A stretch of DNA of 53,924 nt from an uncultured bacterium (GTDB taxonomy: Bacteria; Cyanobacteriota; Vampirovibrionia; Gastranaerophilales; Gastranaerophilaceae), in assembly GCA_948433295.1 (NCBI GenBank), contig CAOJDT010000003.1:1-53924 (forward strand), given 5' to 3'. How positions within the stretch are numbered: the first letter of the stretch is position 1; each line of letters opens with the position of its first letter. The translations under genes and the position numbers were made by a program. Positions 41,206-49,468 of the stretch are shown here, piece by piece. The notes under the pieces were generated by a model, which saw nothing but the letters and a program-made list of their open reading frames with translations, searched no databases and was not told the DNA's origin.

Positions 41206-41814
41206 TCAGCCTTTCAATTCGTTCAAAATGTTTTTTGCGCGTTTTGTAATTTCGGAATACGAATAACCTTCTACGAAATCACGTCCGACACCAACAGCAA
41301 GCGCGCCTGCTTTTACATAAGAAGAAACTTCATTAAGTTTTACATTACCCTGCGCAAGTATCTTCAAAAACGGCATAGGTCTTAACAAATCTTCAACATA
41401 AAGCGCACCGCCAAGAGCCTTCACAGGATAAAGCTTAATGAGCGGAATCCTTGCTTTCCAAGCGTTATAAGCCTCATTGGCAGTCGAGGCTCCCGCTATA
41501 AACGGAACCTGTTTATCTTTAGAAACTTTAACCAGATTCATGTGAAATATCGGCGATGAAAGAATTTCAGCCCCGACACTCAAAGCTGATTGAGCCTGAA
41601 GAGTTGTAATAATTCCGCCTGCGCAGACGGTTACGTCACTTGAGATTTCCGCAATAGCACCGTAAATCGACGGATTTTCCACGTTAACTTCCAGAACTTT
41701 TATGCCGCCGTCAATAAGCGCCTTTGCGGTATCTATCACCTCTTGCGGATTTGAACTTCTTATAATAGGAAAAATCTTTTCCTCAGCAAGTAATTTAATT
41801 AAATTTTTTGTCAT
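41206..41814 (-). CDS. eda: 2-dehydro-3-deoxyphosphogluconate (KDPG) aldolase
   Basis: 202-residue class I aldolase: FPIIRSSNPQEV, the catalytic Glu in VLEVNVEN, the phosphate loop CAGGIIT, and the Schiff-base Lys in IKLYPVKALGG. It cleaves KDPG to pyruvate and glyceraldehyde 3-phosphate (Entner-Doudoroff or uronate breakdown). It is first in the eda-kdgK-csaB run. No edd or uronate isomerase gene is in the window. Confidence 0.92.
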   Translation of the reverse strand: MTKNLIKLLAEEKIFPIIRSSNPQEVIDTAKALIDGGIKVLEVNVENPSIYGAIAEISSDVTVCAGGIITTLQAQSALSVGAEILSSPIFHMNLVKVSKDKQVPFIAGASTANEAYNAWKARIPLIKLYPVKALGGALYVEDLLRPMPFLKILAQGNVKLNEVSSYVKAGALAVGVGRDFVEGYSYSEITKRAKNILNELKG

Positions 41815-41876
41815 AGTCTATCCCTTTTTCAAAATTTATTATATCATAAAATTAAGTTAATTGGGATTTGTGGAAC

Positions 41877-43823
41877 ATGAAATTATTAAAACAAAAAGCT
41901 TTTTTTATAAAATCATTCTTTTTACATCTGTTTTTATCGGTAATTGTAGTACTGTTGTCGTGGATTTTTGTTGAACCGAATGCATATAATTATATGGTAA
42001 AAAACTTCGGCGCAACCCAAAACGGCAGCAACGATATTGCACTTATTGTTATTGACGATAAATCTATTGCGTACCGGAGGTGGCCATGGCCGCGTGAACA
42101 TTACGCAAAAATAATGGAATATCTTAACGATTATGCACAGCCGAAAATTATCGGTTTTGACTCGATTATAACAACTCCCGATAAAGATAATCCCAAATCG
42201 GATGAAAAGTTCTACAAAACAGTCAACCGTATGAATAATCTGGTTGTGGGTTTCAGCCCGCTTCAGCCTCCTTATGAAACAGAAGATGAAGCAAAGTACG
42301 ACGAAAAATTTAATCAAAAGTTTAAAACAAATATTAATTTTAAATTTCAGCCACTTACGGCACAAAGATATAAAAGCATCTCAAAATTTCCAACAGAATA
42401 CTTTAATGCAGTAAAAGCAACGGGTTCCGTCAATGTAAGCCAAAACCAGAACGGTTATCTGACTTATATGGATCAAATAGTCAGCGTCAACGGAAAACCT
42501 TATCCGTCACTGGGATTAAGAATGTACATGAAAATGAATGACATTGACGAGGTTTCCTTATACAAAAATAAAATTGTAATAGAAAAAACAAAACTTGAAA
42601 TACCTTCGCTTTATAACTATAGAGGTGTTCAAACCCTTTTGAATTTTTACAAAGTTAACGAAAGCGGTTATACGCACAAAAAATATTCGGCAATTGATAT
42701 AATGAATTCTGTTGATTTGATTAAAGAGGGTAAAAAACCGATAATTGACCCTGCGGAATTCAAAGACAAAGTCGTATTTATAGGAGGAAATGCAAAAGCC
42801 GCGGCTCTCGGTCTTGAGGATGCGATACCTACACCAATGCTTCAAAAGCATCCGGGAGTCGATGTTCAGGCAACGAACCTCGATAATCTTATGAGCGGTA
42901 AGTTTCCGAAAACAATTCAAATGTCACAGCACCTTTGGATTCTTTTTATAATGTCAATCCTGACTCTTGTAATAATAAGCAGATTTTCTTATTTTGTATC
43001 TCTGGGGTTACTAATATTACTTGCTGCATTCTATTTTGTATTCGGAATAATTGCATTCAGACACGGATACATAGTGCATATATTGACACCGCTTGCAATC
43101 CAGCTTCTTACAACAATTTTCGGCTACTCATACCGATTTCTGCAAGAGGGCAAAAACAAAGAAAAAATTAAACAGGCAATGGGAAAATATCTTTCGCAGG
43201 ATATTATGAAAAACGTTGTCCAGAATATTGATGACATTAAACTTGGCGGGAAACGTGCCAATGTAACGGTTCTTTTCGCAGACATTCGCGGTTTTACGAG
43301 TATGAGCGAAAAAATGACTGCGGAAGAAGTTTCGGTAATACTTAACGAATATTTTACCGAAATTGAGCCGATTATTACAAAATACAACGGTGTTATTAAC
43401 AAATTCATCGGGGATGCTGTTATGGCAATCTTCGGCGAACCGATTCAGGATATTAACCATCCGCAAAATGCTGTAAAATGCGCTTACGAAATGCTTAAAA
43501 CCGTAGAAAGGCTCCAGGATAAATGGATTTTTGAAGGAAAGCCTAAAATCGAAATCGGAATCGGAATTAATACGGGAGAAGCTTTTGTCGGAAATATCGG
43601 TTCCGAAAAGCGTCTGGAATACACGGTTATCGGGGACACCGTAAACCTTGCAAGCCGTATAGAAAGTTACAACAAAGTTTACAGAACAAATTTTCTGATA
43701 AGCAGTTCAACATATTCTTACGTAAGTTCTATTGCGGACGTAATAAAAATCAGCGAAGTTCAAATTCGCGGTAAAGCAAAGAAAATGGATATTTATGAGG
43801 TTTTGAGGCTGAGCCGGTTATGA
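41877..43823 (+). CDS. CHASE2-domain adenylate/guanylate cyclase
   Basis: About 648 residues. A membrane helix (about 13-33), an extracytoplasmic CHASE2 sensor (about 40-330, with IDDKSIAYRRWPWPREHYAKI), three helices (about 350-425), then a class III cyclase domain (about 465-640): VLFADIRGFTSMSEK with metal Asp, NKFIGDAVMAIFGEP with the second Asp, EYTVIGDTVNLASRIE with the transition-state Arg. It makes cAMP (or cGMP) in response to an exported signal. ATG 41877 is preferred over TTG 41868. Its end overlaps recG by four bases. Confidence 0.92.
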   Translation: MKLLKQKAFFIKSFFLHLFLSVIVVLLSWIFVEPNAYNYMVKNFGATQNGSNDIALIVIDDKSIAYRRWPWPREHYAKIMEYLNDYAQPKIIGFDSIITTPDKDNPKSDEKFYKTVNRMNNLVVGFSPLQPPYETEDEAKYDEKFNQKFKTNINFKFQPLTAQRYKSISKFPTEYFNAVKATGSVNVSQNQNGYLTYMDQIVSVNGKPYPSLGLRMYMKMNDIDEVSLYKNKIVIEKTKLEIPSLYNYRGVQTLLNFYKVNESGYTHKKYSAIDIMNSVDLIKEGKKPIIDPAEFKDKVVFIGGNAKAAALGLEDAIPTPMLQKHPGVDVQATNLDNLMSGKFPKTIQMSQHLWILFIMSILTLVIISRFSYFVSLGLLILLAAFYFVFGIIAFRHGYIVHILTPLAIQLLTTIFGYSYRFLQEGKNKEKIKQAMGKYLSQDIMKNVVQNIDDIKLGGKRANVTVLFADIRGFTSMSEKMTAEEVSVILNEYFTEIEPIITKYNGVINKFIGDAVMAIFGEPIQDINHPQNAVKCAYEMLKTVERLQDKWIFEGKPKIEIGIGINTGEAFVGNIGSEKRLEYTVIGDTVNLASRIESYNKVYRTNFLISSSTYSYVSSIADVIKISEVQIRGKAKKMDIYEVLRLSRL

Positions 43824-46204
43824 TTGAGAATCTCGCTCAAATAAAAACTGCCATTGAAGTTGAGATAAAACATCGCTATATTGACATTCGCGGCAAATCT
43901 CAATGTTTTTCTTCGTTCATAAAAAACGAAGCAAAAAAAATATATAAGGCAACTCAAAAAAATCCGCGCTGGGCGGTAATTATAGAAGCCTTCGAGCATT
44001 ATCCTTTTGCAACGGTAAACGAACGCCGAAAAACAATTGACAGGCTCGTTAAAGTTATTAAATCGGAAATTCAAACATCAAATCCTCAGCCTGAATCTAA
44101 AAGCGAAGTCGAAATCCCGAAAAATCCGAATGAAGTTGATGTTATGTATGTCAAAGGTGTTGGACCTAAAGTTGCGTACAAACTAAATAAACTCGGAATT
44201 TATACCGCAAACGATTTGATGTGTTATTTTCCGAAAAAGCATATTGATTACTCATCCAGAACTTTGATTAAACATCTTAAAGAGGGTGAAAACACAACCG
44301 TTTTCGGGTATATTAAATCAGTTTCGGCGTTTAACACAAAAAATAATCTTTCTGTTGTACGCGTTGTAATTGCAGATGAAAGCGGAAGCTTTGAACTCAG
44401 TTTTTTCAATGCAAAATCAAATCGATTTACACTCGAAAGAACAAAGGCGCAATTTCCCGTAAATGCAGGAATAATGGTTTCCGGCACAGTCAAAATAAAT
44501 AATTACAGCAAAAAATTAACCGTTGATAAGCCGACTTATTCAATAATGACGGGAGAATTTCTGGAGGGAAATACAACGAACCTTCACATGGCGCGTATTG
44601 TGCCGATTTATACGGTTTGCGAAGATTTAAGCATTAAAACACTGCGCAAAGCAATTTTTAACGCAATTCAACTTTACAAAGACCATATAACCAACATAGT
44701 TCCCGACGAAATCAGAGAGCGCCTCGGGCTTATGGATAAAAAAGAAGCCGTTGAACAGATTCATTTTCCTGACAGTCAAAGCAGCCTTGAAAGGGCGCGT
44801 TTCAGCCTTATTTTCGAAGAGCTTTTTCTTGTACAGTTGAAACTTGTGCGGCTGCGTAATGAAAATAATACGCATTCCGCAGTTTCTTTAACGGTTCAGA
44901 AAGACGGACTTGTTCAAAGATTCATAGACAGCCTTCCTTTCGAACTTACGGGCGGTCAGAAAAAAGCTGTTAACGAGATTCTCTCGGACTTAAACTCAGA
45001 ACAACCTATGGCAAGACTTTTACAAGGGGACGTCGGCAGCGGAAAAACCGTTGTTGCCTGCATAATGCTTCTTGCGGGTATCGAAAACGGCTATCAGGGA
45101 GCGTTAATGGCACCGACCGAAATTCTTGCACAGCAGCACTATAATAATTTAATTCAATGGCTTACTCCGCTCGGTTTAAGCGTAGGGTTGTTTCTCGGAA
45201 GCCACGGTAAAAGGGTTCGTGAAAAATTCCAAACTGACTTGCGAAGCGGACAGACAAATATCGCAGTCGGAACACATGCCCTCATTCAGGATAATATTGA
45301 ATTCAACAATTTGGGCGCAATTGTCGTTGATGAACAGCACAGGTTCGGAGTAAAACAGAGAAATATTTTAAGAAAAAAATCCCAAAACCCGCAAATGCTT
45401 ACAATGACGGCAACCCCTATTCCGAGAACCCTTGCAATGACGGTTCATGGGGATTTGGATTTGACAGTAATCGACGAACTACCTAAAGGCAGAAAACCGA
45501 TTATAACAACTCTCACAAGTTCGCACAAACAAGTTTATGACCTTATTAAAAATGAAGTTGAATCGGGGCGTCAGGCTTATGTAGTCTACCCGCTGATTGA
45601 TGAAAGCGAATCACTTTCAGCCAAAGCCGCCACTATTGAAGCAGAAAAACTTCAAAACGAAATTTTCCCACAATTCAAAATCGGACTTCTTCACGGGAAA
45701 CTCAAAAATGACGAAAAAGAACAGGTCATGTCGGATTTTAAAGATAAAAAATACGACATTCTTGTTTCCACAACCGTTGTAGAAGTCGGTGTAGATGTGC
45801 CTAATTCAACGGTTATGGTTATAGAAAACGCAGAACGCTTCGGACTGTCTCAACTACATCAGTTGCGAGGCCGAGTAGGTCGGAATCAGCTTCAATCCTA
45901 CTGTGTCCTTGTAAGTTCTACCCGTTCTCAGGAAACTAGAGAACGCCTCAATATAATGACTCAAACAAACGACGGTTTTGTTATTGCAGAAAAAGATTTA
46001 CAACTTCGCGGGCCCGGAGAATTTCTTGGCACACGACAAAGCGGACTTCCTGATTTAATAATCTCGGATATAGTACGAGATGCAAAGGTTCTTGAATTAG
46101 CCAGAATGGAAGCCATTGACTTTACAAAACAACACAACATAAACGACTACCCTCTACTTCAAAAAGTTACCTCTTTACAAATGTTTAGCGGATTGGATAT
46201 ATAG
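43820..46204 (+). CDS. recG: ATP-dependent DNA helicase RecG
   Basis: 794 residues. An N-terminal extension of about 100 residues, then the wedge domain (VMYVKGVGPKVAYKLNKLGI, helix-hairpin-helix-like, and the OB fold with TVFGYIKSVSAF), then SF2 motor motifs: QGDVGSGKTVVA (Walker A), APTEILAQQHY, VVDEQHRFGVKQR, TATPIPRTLAM, and QLRGRVGR. It remodels stalled replication forks and branched DNA. The N-terminal extension is typical of cyanobacterial and some Firmicute RecG. Translation is coupled to the cyclase (ATGA). Confidence 0.97.
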   Translation: MIENLAQIKTAIEVEIKHRYIDIRGKSQCFSSFIKNEAKKIYKATQKNPRWAVIIEAFEHYPFATVNERRKTIDRLVKVIKSEIQTSNPQPESKSEVEIPKNPNEVDVMYVKGVGPKVAYKLNKLGIYTANDLMCYFPKKHIDYSSRTLIKHLKEGENTTVFGYIKSVSAFNTKNNLSVVRVVIADESGSFELSFFNAKSNRFTLERTKAQFPVNAGIMVSGTVKINNYSKKLTVDKPTYSIMTGEFLEGNTTNLHMARIVPIYTVCEDLSIKTLRKAIFNAIQLYKDHITNIVPDEIRERLGLMDKKEAVEQIHFPDSQSSLERARFSLIFEELFLVQLKLVRLRNENNTHSAVSLTVQKDGLVQRFIDSLPFELTGGQKKAVNEILSDLNSEQPMARLLQGDVGSGKTVVACIMLLAGIENGYQGALMAPTEILAQQHYNNLIQWLTPLGLSVGLFLGSHGKRVREKFQTDLRSGQTNIAVGTHALIQDNIEFNNLGAIVVDEQHRFGVKQRNILRKKSQNPQMLTMTATPIPRTLAMTVHGDLDLTVIDELPKGRKPIITTLTSSHKQVYDLIKNEVESGRQAYVVYPLIDESESLSAKAATIEAEKLQNEIFPQFKIGLLHGKLKNDEKEQVMSDFKDKKYDILVSTTVVEVGVDVPNSTVMVIENAERFGLSQLHQLRGRVGRNQLQSYCVLVSSTRSQETRERLNIMTQTNDGFVIAEKDLQLRGPGEFLGTRQSGLPDLIISDIVRDAKVLELARMEAIDFTKQHNINDYPLLQKVTSLQMFSGLDI

Positions 46205-46287
46205 TTATATTTCCGTGCAAAATGGGCATAATTTATATAACTAAGGGAGGATTGTTAACTTTTGTAAATAAAGTATATACAAAAAAA

Positions 46288-46320
46288 GCAATTTTAAAAT
46301 AAGTATATACTTTATATATA
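46288..46320 (+). promoter_or_regulatory. shared promoter-like element, copy 3
   Basis: GCAATT (46288-46293), ten bases, TATATAC (46304-46310), TTTATATATA (46311-46320), then CAAGAGAGTA. A second AGTATATAC lies at 46272-46280. It is 27 bases before the start codon. Confidence 0.7.
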
Positions 46321-46343
46321 CAAGAGAGTATAAGAGGTTTATA

Positions 46344-47249
46344 ATGAGTTACATGCAACCTAGAGCATCAATGAGCCCGGTGGGCAGACAACCCTTCCGA
46401 CCAGGTCAATGGCAAGGGTTCAAAGGTGTCTCTAATCATACAACTTATATTCAAAACAACTTCTATGGAAACGCCATGAGTATGAACGGCAGCTGCTTCG
46501 GTAACTATGGTAACTACGGTCACCAATGCTGTGACGGCGGCAGTGATAAACTCGGAAACTGGATGCTTGGCATCGGCGCTGTAGGAACTCTACTGGGCGG
46601 AATTCTTAAATTATTCAGTAAAGATAAACCTGATGAAGTTCAACCTGAAGTAAAACCTGATGCTAAGCCGGAAGAACAAGGGGCTCCTGAACAAACCCCT
46701 ACCGGACCTTCGGTAACTCCACCTCCTGCGACTGAGCCGGAAGTTAAAACCGATGAACTTAAAGTTGAGAAAAAAGAAGTAAAAACAACGACAGGCTATA
46801 CTGTTCAACATGGTGATACCTGGGCTAATTTGATTATGGGTAAATATAAAGACGAAAACGGAAACCCTATCAGCTTCTCAGACGCAAAAGAATTGTGGAC
46901 ACAGCTTAAACAAGAATGCGGCGTAAGTGCTAATGCAGACGGAATGCCTTCAAGTATTGAATTTCCTAACGAATTTAAAAATTACAAATACGACCCGAAC
47001 GGAGAAACAGTTAAAAATACAAACTTTAAAAATGATAATTATAAAGCTTACGACGGCGGACAATTCCAGGCTAAGACAACGACAAATTATACCGCAAGAG
47101 GAACAATTAACGGTCAAAGCATAGGAACAATTTCAGGAAGCGGAAAAGAAGTTACCGCTCAATTAAAAGCTCAAGGCTTCTCGGAAGCAGATATCAAAAC
47201 AGCAATGGAAAAAGGCGAGGTAAAAATTACGAAACAAAAAACAGAATAA
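46344..47249 (+). CDS. membrane-anchored protein with LysM-like domain (paralogue 1)
   Basis: 301 residues. The first ~95 (RASMSPVGRQPFRPGQWQG, TTYIQNN, a Gly/Asn/Tyr/Cys patch, then WMLGIGAVGTLLGGILKLF as a membrane or amphipathic segment) are nearly identical to the next gene. A Pro/Glu-rich linker (about 105-145) leads to GYTVQHGDTWANLIMGKY, which looks like the start of a LysM peptidoglycan-binding repeat, and a C-terminal beta part with ARGTINGQSIGTISGSGKE. It carries the shared promoter element. Function unknown; probably envelope-associated. Confidence 0.8.
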   Translation: MSYMQPRASMSPVGRQPFRPGQWQGFKGVSNHTTYIQNNFYGNAMSMNGSCFGNYGNYGHQCCDGGSDKLGNWMLGIGAVGTLLGGILKLFSKDKPDEVQPEVKPDAKPEEQGAPEQTPTGPSVTPPPATEPEVKTDELKVEKKEVKTTTGYTVQHGDTWANLIMGKYKDENGNPISFSDAKELWTQLKQECGVSANADGMPSSIEFPNEFKNYKYDPNGETVKNTNFKNDNYKAYDGGQFQAKTTTNYTARGTINGQSIGTISGSGKEVTAQLKAQGFSEADIKTAMEKGEVKITKQKTE

Positions 47250-47252
47250 TTA

Positions 47253-47286
47253 GAAAAGCTTGAAATAGTGTATTTTCAAGCTTTTT
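47253..47286 (+). terminator. intrinsic terminator
   Basis: AAAAGCTTGAAA-TAGTGTA-TTTTCAAGCTTTTT, four bases after the stop of paralogue 1, so paralogue 2 needs its own promoter. Confidence 0.8.
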
Positions 47287-47328
47287 GATTATTTGTAAAG
47301 AAATATAAAGCAAACAACATCCAAAAAA

Positions 47329-47361
47329 GCAATTATTTAATGTTTATATACTTTATATATA
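47329..47361 (+). promoter_or_regulatory. shared promoter-like element, copy 4
   Basis: GCAATT (47329-47334), ten bases, TATATAC (47345-47351), TTTATATATA (47352-47361), then TAAGAGAGTA. It is 32 bases before the start codon. A TTTGTAAAGAAATA string about 40 bases further upstream also occurs upstream of copy 1. Confidence 0.7.
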
Positions 47362-47389
47362 TAAGAGAGTAAAAACAGAGGATAAAGTA

Positions 47390-48550
47390 ATGAGCTATAT
47401 TCAACCCAGAGCATCAATGAGCCCTGTAGGCAGACAACCATTCAGACCCGGTCAATGGCAAGGGTTCAAAGGAGTTTCTAACCATACAACTTATATCCAA
47501 AATAACTTTTTTGGAAACAGTTATGGTACAGGTATGAATTATAGTAATTACGGAAATTATGGTAATTATGGCTACCAATGCTGTGATAACGGCGGCGGAA
47601 TGAGTAATTTCGCTAAATGGATGCTTGGAATCGGGGCTGCAGGAACATTGCTCGGCAGTATCCTCAAATTATTTGGCAAAGGTGATGATAAAGAAGCTGC
47701 ACCAGTCCAAACTACACAACCTCCTGTAACAACAACTCCTACGACACCGACAACAACTACGACTGCAACTACTCCAACCACAGCTTCCACACCTGTTACC
47801 GAACAAACCAGCGGAGAACATGGCGCTGATGAAGAAGAAGTCGCAGAAGAAGAAACAACAAACTCAACTAACTGGAATATTAACAGCATGGTTTGCAGAG
47901 ATGCAAGCGGCAAAACTCAAAATATTTCAGGCAGCTTTAATATAACTCAAGCCGGAGCTAATGGAGAAGCCCCTAAAGAATTTACTATTACAGATACATC
48001 TTCGGGTACTGCTCATACATATAAATATGAACTTACAGGCACAAGCGATGACGGAAAACCGATTTATACCTGTAAATCAATGAACGGTCAGGCTGCATCA
48101 ACAGCTAACGCATATACACTTGAAACAAAAGAAGACGGCACACCTGAACTGGTTCAATATCAAAATCAGGCTAATCATGGCAGCGGCTTAAAATTCGGCA
48201 CTCAAAAACCTACCACTTTCAGCAAAACTATGGAAGTTAATACCAGTGTTGGTAAAGGAACCATAACCGTTACCGCAAATTCTCAAAAAGAACTTGAAGC
48301 AAAAGTAAAAGCAGAAGAAGAAAAATCACAACAATGGGAATCTCAAAAACCTGCCACTTTCAGCAAAACTATGGAAGTTAATACCAGTGTTGGTAAAGGA
48401 ACTATAACCGTTACAGCAAATTCTCAAGAAGAACTTGACGCAAAAGTAAAAGCGGAAGAAGAAAAATCAAAACAATTGGAACCTAAAGAACAACAAGCCT
48501 CTACTATTCCAAACTTTAATATTAATACTAACTTTTTTACAATGAAATAA
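47390..48550 (+). CDS. membrane-anchored protein with tandem C-terminal repeats (paralogue 2)
   Basis: 386 residues. The N-terminal ~95 match paralogue 1 (46344), including QPFRPGQWQGFKGVSNHTTY and WMLGIGAAGTLLGSILKLF. A Thr/Pro linker (about 105-145) follows, then a beta-rich domain and two near-identical 47-residue repeats (FSKTMEVNTSVGKGTITVT..., about 272-365) each ending in a Lys/Glu helix. Conserved anchor with exchanged tail suggests recombination within a surface-protein family. It carries its own copy of the shared promoter element. Confidence 0.8.
   Translation: MSYIQPRASMSPVGRQPFRPGQWQGFKGVSNHTTYIQNNFFGNSYGTGMNYSNYGNYGNYGYQCCDNGGGMSNFAKWMLGIGAAGTLLGSILKLFGKGDDKEAAPVQTTQPPVTTTPTTPTTTTTATTPTTASTPVTEQTSGEHGADEEEVAEEETTNSTNWNINSMVCRDASGKTQNISGSFNITQAGANGEAPKEFTITDTSSGTAHTYKYELTGTSDDGKPIYTCKSMNGQAASTANAYTLETKEDGTPELVQYQNQANHGSGLKFGTQKPTTFSKTMEVNTSVGKGTITVTANSQKELEAKVKAEEEKSQQWESQKPATFSKTMEVNTSVGKGTITVTANSQEELDAKVKAEEEKSKQLEPKEQQASTIPNFNINTNFFTMK
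48203..48484 (+). repeat. two in-frame 141-base tandem repeats
   Basis: 48203-48343 and 48344-48484, each 47 codons, both starting CAAAAACCT(A/G)CCACTTTC. A handful of mostly silent differences separate them, so the duplication is fairly recent or maintained by gene conversion. Confidence 0.9.
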
Positions 48551-48551
48551 A

Positions 48552-48577
48552 AAGCTCCCTTTTGGGAGTTTTTTTGT
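48552..48577 (+). terminator. intrinsic terminator after paralogue 2
   Basis: AGCTCCC-TTTT-GGGAGTT followed by seven T. Confidence 0.85.
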
Positions 48578-48696
48578 TGCGTAAAGTGTAACAAAAATTT
48601 TTCTAATCCTTTTCAAGATTTGAAAAAAACTGTATAATTAATAAATAGGATATGCATGCTAAGTTGCAGGCGATTTTTATGAAAGAGGTGTTTATT

Positions 48697-49131
48697 ATGG
48701 AAGATTTAAAGGTAGTAATCGGTTCTGACCATGCGGGTTACGAGTACAAAGAAAAAATTATTGATTATTTGAATGCAAGAGGTATTCCCTATACAGATAT
48801 AGGAACCCACACAAAAGAATCCTGTGATTATCCTGAAATCGCGCGTTCAGTCTGCGAAAGAGTTCTAAACGGCAAAGCAAACAGAGGTATTCTTGTCTGC
48901 GGTACGGGAATAGGCATGTCCATTGCGGCAAACAAAGTTCGCGGAATCCGTGCCGCACTTTGTTCGGATACATATTCGGCAAGAGTTTCTCGCGCCCACA
49001 ATAACGCTAACGTACTCTGCCTCGGTGAACGTGTAATAGGCGAACACCTTGCACTTGATATCGTTGATATTTGGTTAAAAACAGGTTTTGAAGGCACAAG
49101 ACATAAACGCAGAGTCGATATGATTGAGTAA
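48697..49131 (+). CDS. rpiB: ribose-5-phosphate isomerase B
   Basis: 144-residue RpiB/LacAB-type isomerase of the pentose phosphate pathway: IGSDHAGYEYKEKII, the catalytic Cys in VCGTGIGMSIAANKVRG, and ARVSRAHNNANVLCLGERVIG. ATG 48697 is chosen because AGAGGTG lies seven bases upstream and the family begins here; the open frame extends to 48652. Confidence 0.95.
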   Translation: MEDLKVVIGSDHAGYEYKEKIIDYLNARGIPYTDIGTHTKESCDYPEIARSVCERVLNGKANRGILVCGTGIGMSIAANKVRGIRAALCSDTYSARVSRAHNNANVLCLGERVIGEHLALDIVDIWLKTGFEGTRHKRRVDMIE

Positions 49132-49132
49132 A

Positions 49133-49165
49133 TTAAAAAAAGACCCTCCCATTAAGGGAGGGTCT
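49133..49165 (-). terminator. intrinsic terminator (minus strand, possibly bidirectional)
   Basis: AGACCCTCCC-ATTAA-GGGAGGGTCT, a ten-bp perfect stem. On the minus strand it is followed by seven T, so it ends the small gene at 49189. On the plus strand the T-run is weak, but the stem may also end rpiB. Confidence 0.8.
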
Positions 49166-49188
49166 AAATCTTTGATTTCATGGTGGGG

Positions 49189-49389
49189 TTAACTTTGGGC
49201 AATTACCGTTGTAATTAATTCGCCGTAATTGTTAACATGTCCGTCTGTTTCTTCAATAATATAATTCAAATCGTCGCCTGCTTCAATTGCTTTTTGAGCC
49301 GCAGCTTTTGCTTCATCCAAATCAGTATATTCTCCGACTAAAGCTCTTGAAAATTCCGAATAATCGCGCTCTACATAAACATGATACAT
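49189..49389 (-). CDS. small acidic protein of unknown function
   Basis: 66 residues: MYHVYVERDYSEFSRALVGE..., YTDLDEAKAAAQKAIEAGDD, a beta-alpha-beta-like layout resembling small stand-alone domains that bind nucleotides or ACT-like ligands, without a firm match. AAAGGAG precedes the start. It lies between rpiB (convergent) and a divergent PLP enzyme. Confidence 0.72.
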   Translation of the reverse strand: MYHVYVERDYSEFSRALVGEYTDLDEAKAAAQKAIEAGDDLNYIIEETDGHVNNYGELITTVIAQS

Positions 49390-49468
49390 AATTTACTCCT
49401 TTCGCTTTTTGATTATATTTTACTACGAGAAAACTTTTTGTGCTAAAATTATTCCAGAGGGATATGAT

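Noticed and set aside
41868-41876. TTG start for the cyclase gene nine bases upstream
   Set aside because: The ATG at 41877 starts a typical basic residue-hydrophobic N-terminus; the extra three residues have no support.
47572-47913. Minus-strand Val/Gly-rich ORF opposite the Thr/Pro linker
   Set aside because: It is the reverse complement of ACA/ACT-rich codons, a common artefact of Thr-rich linkers.
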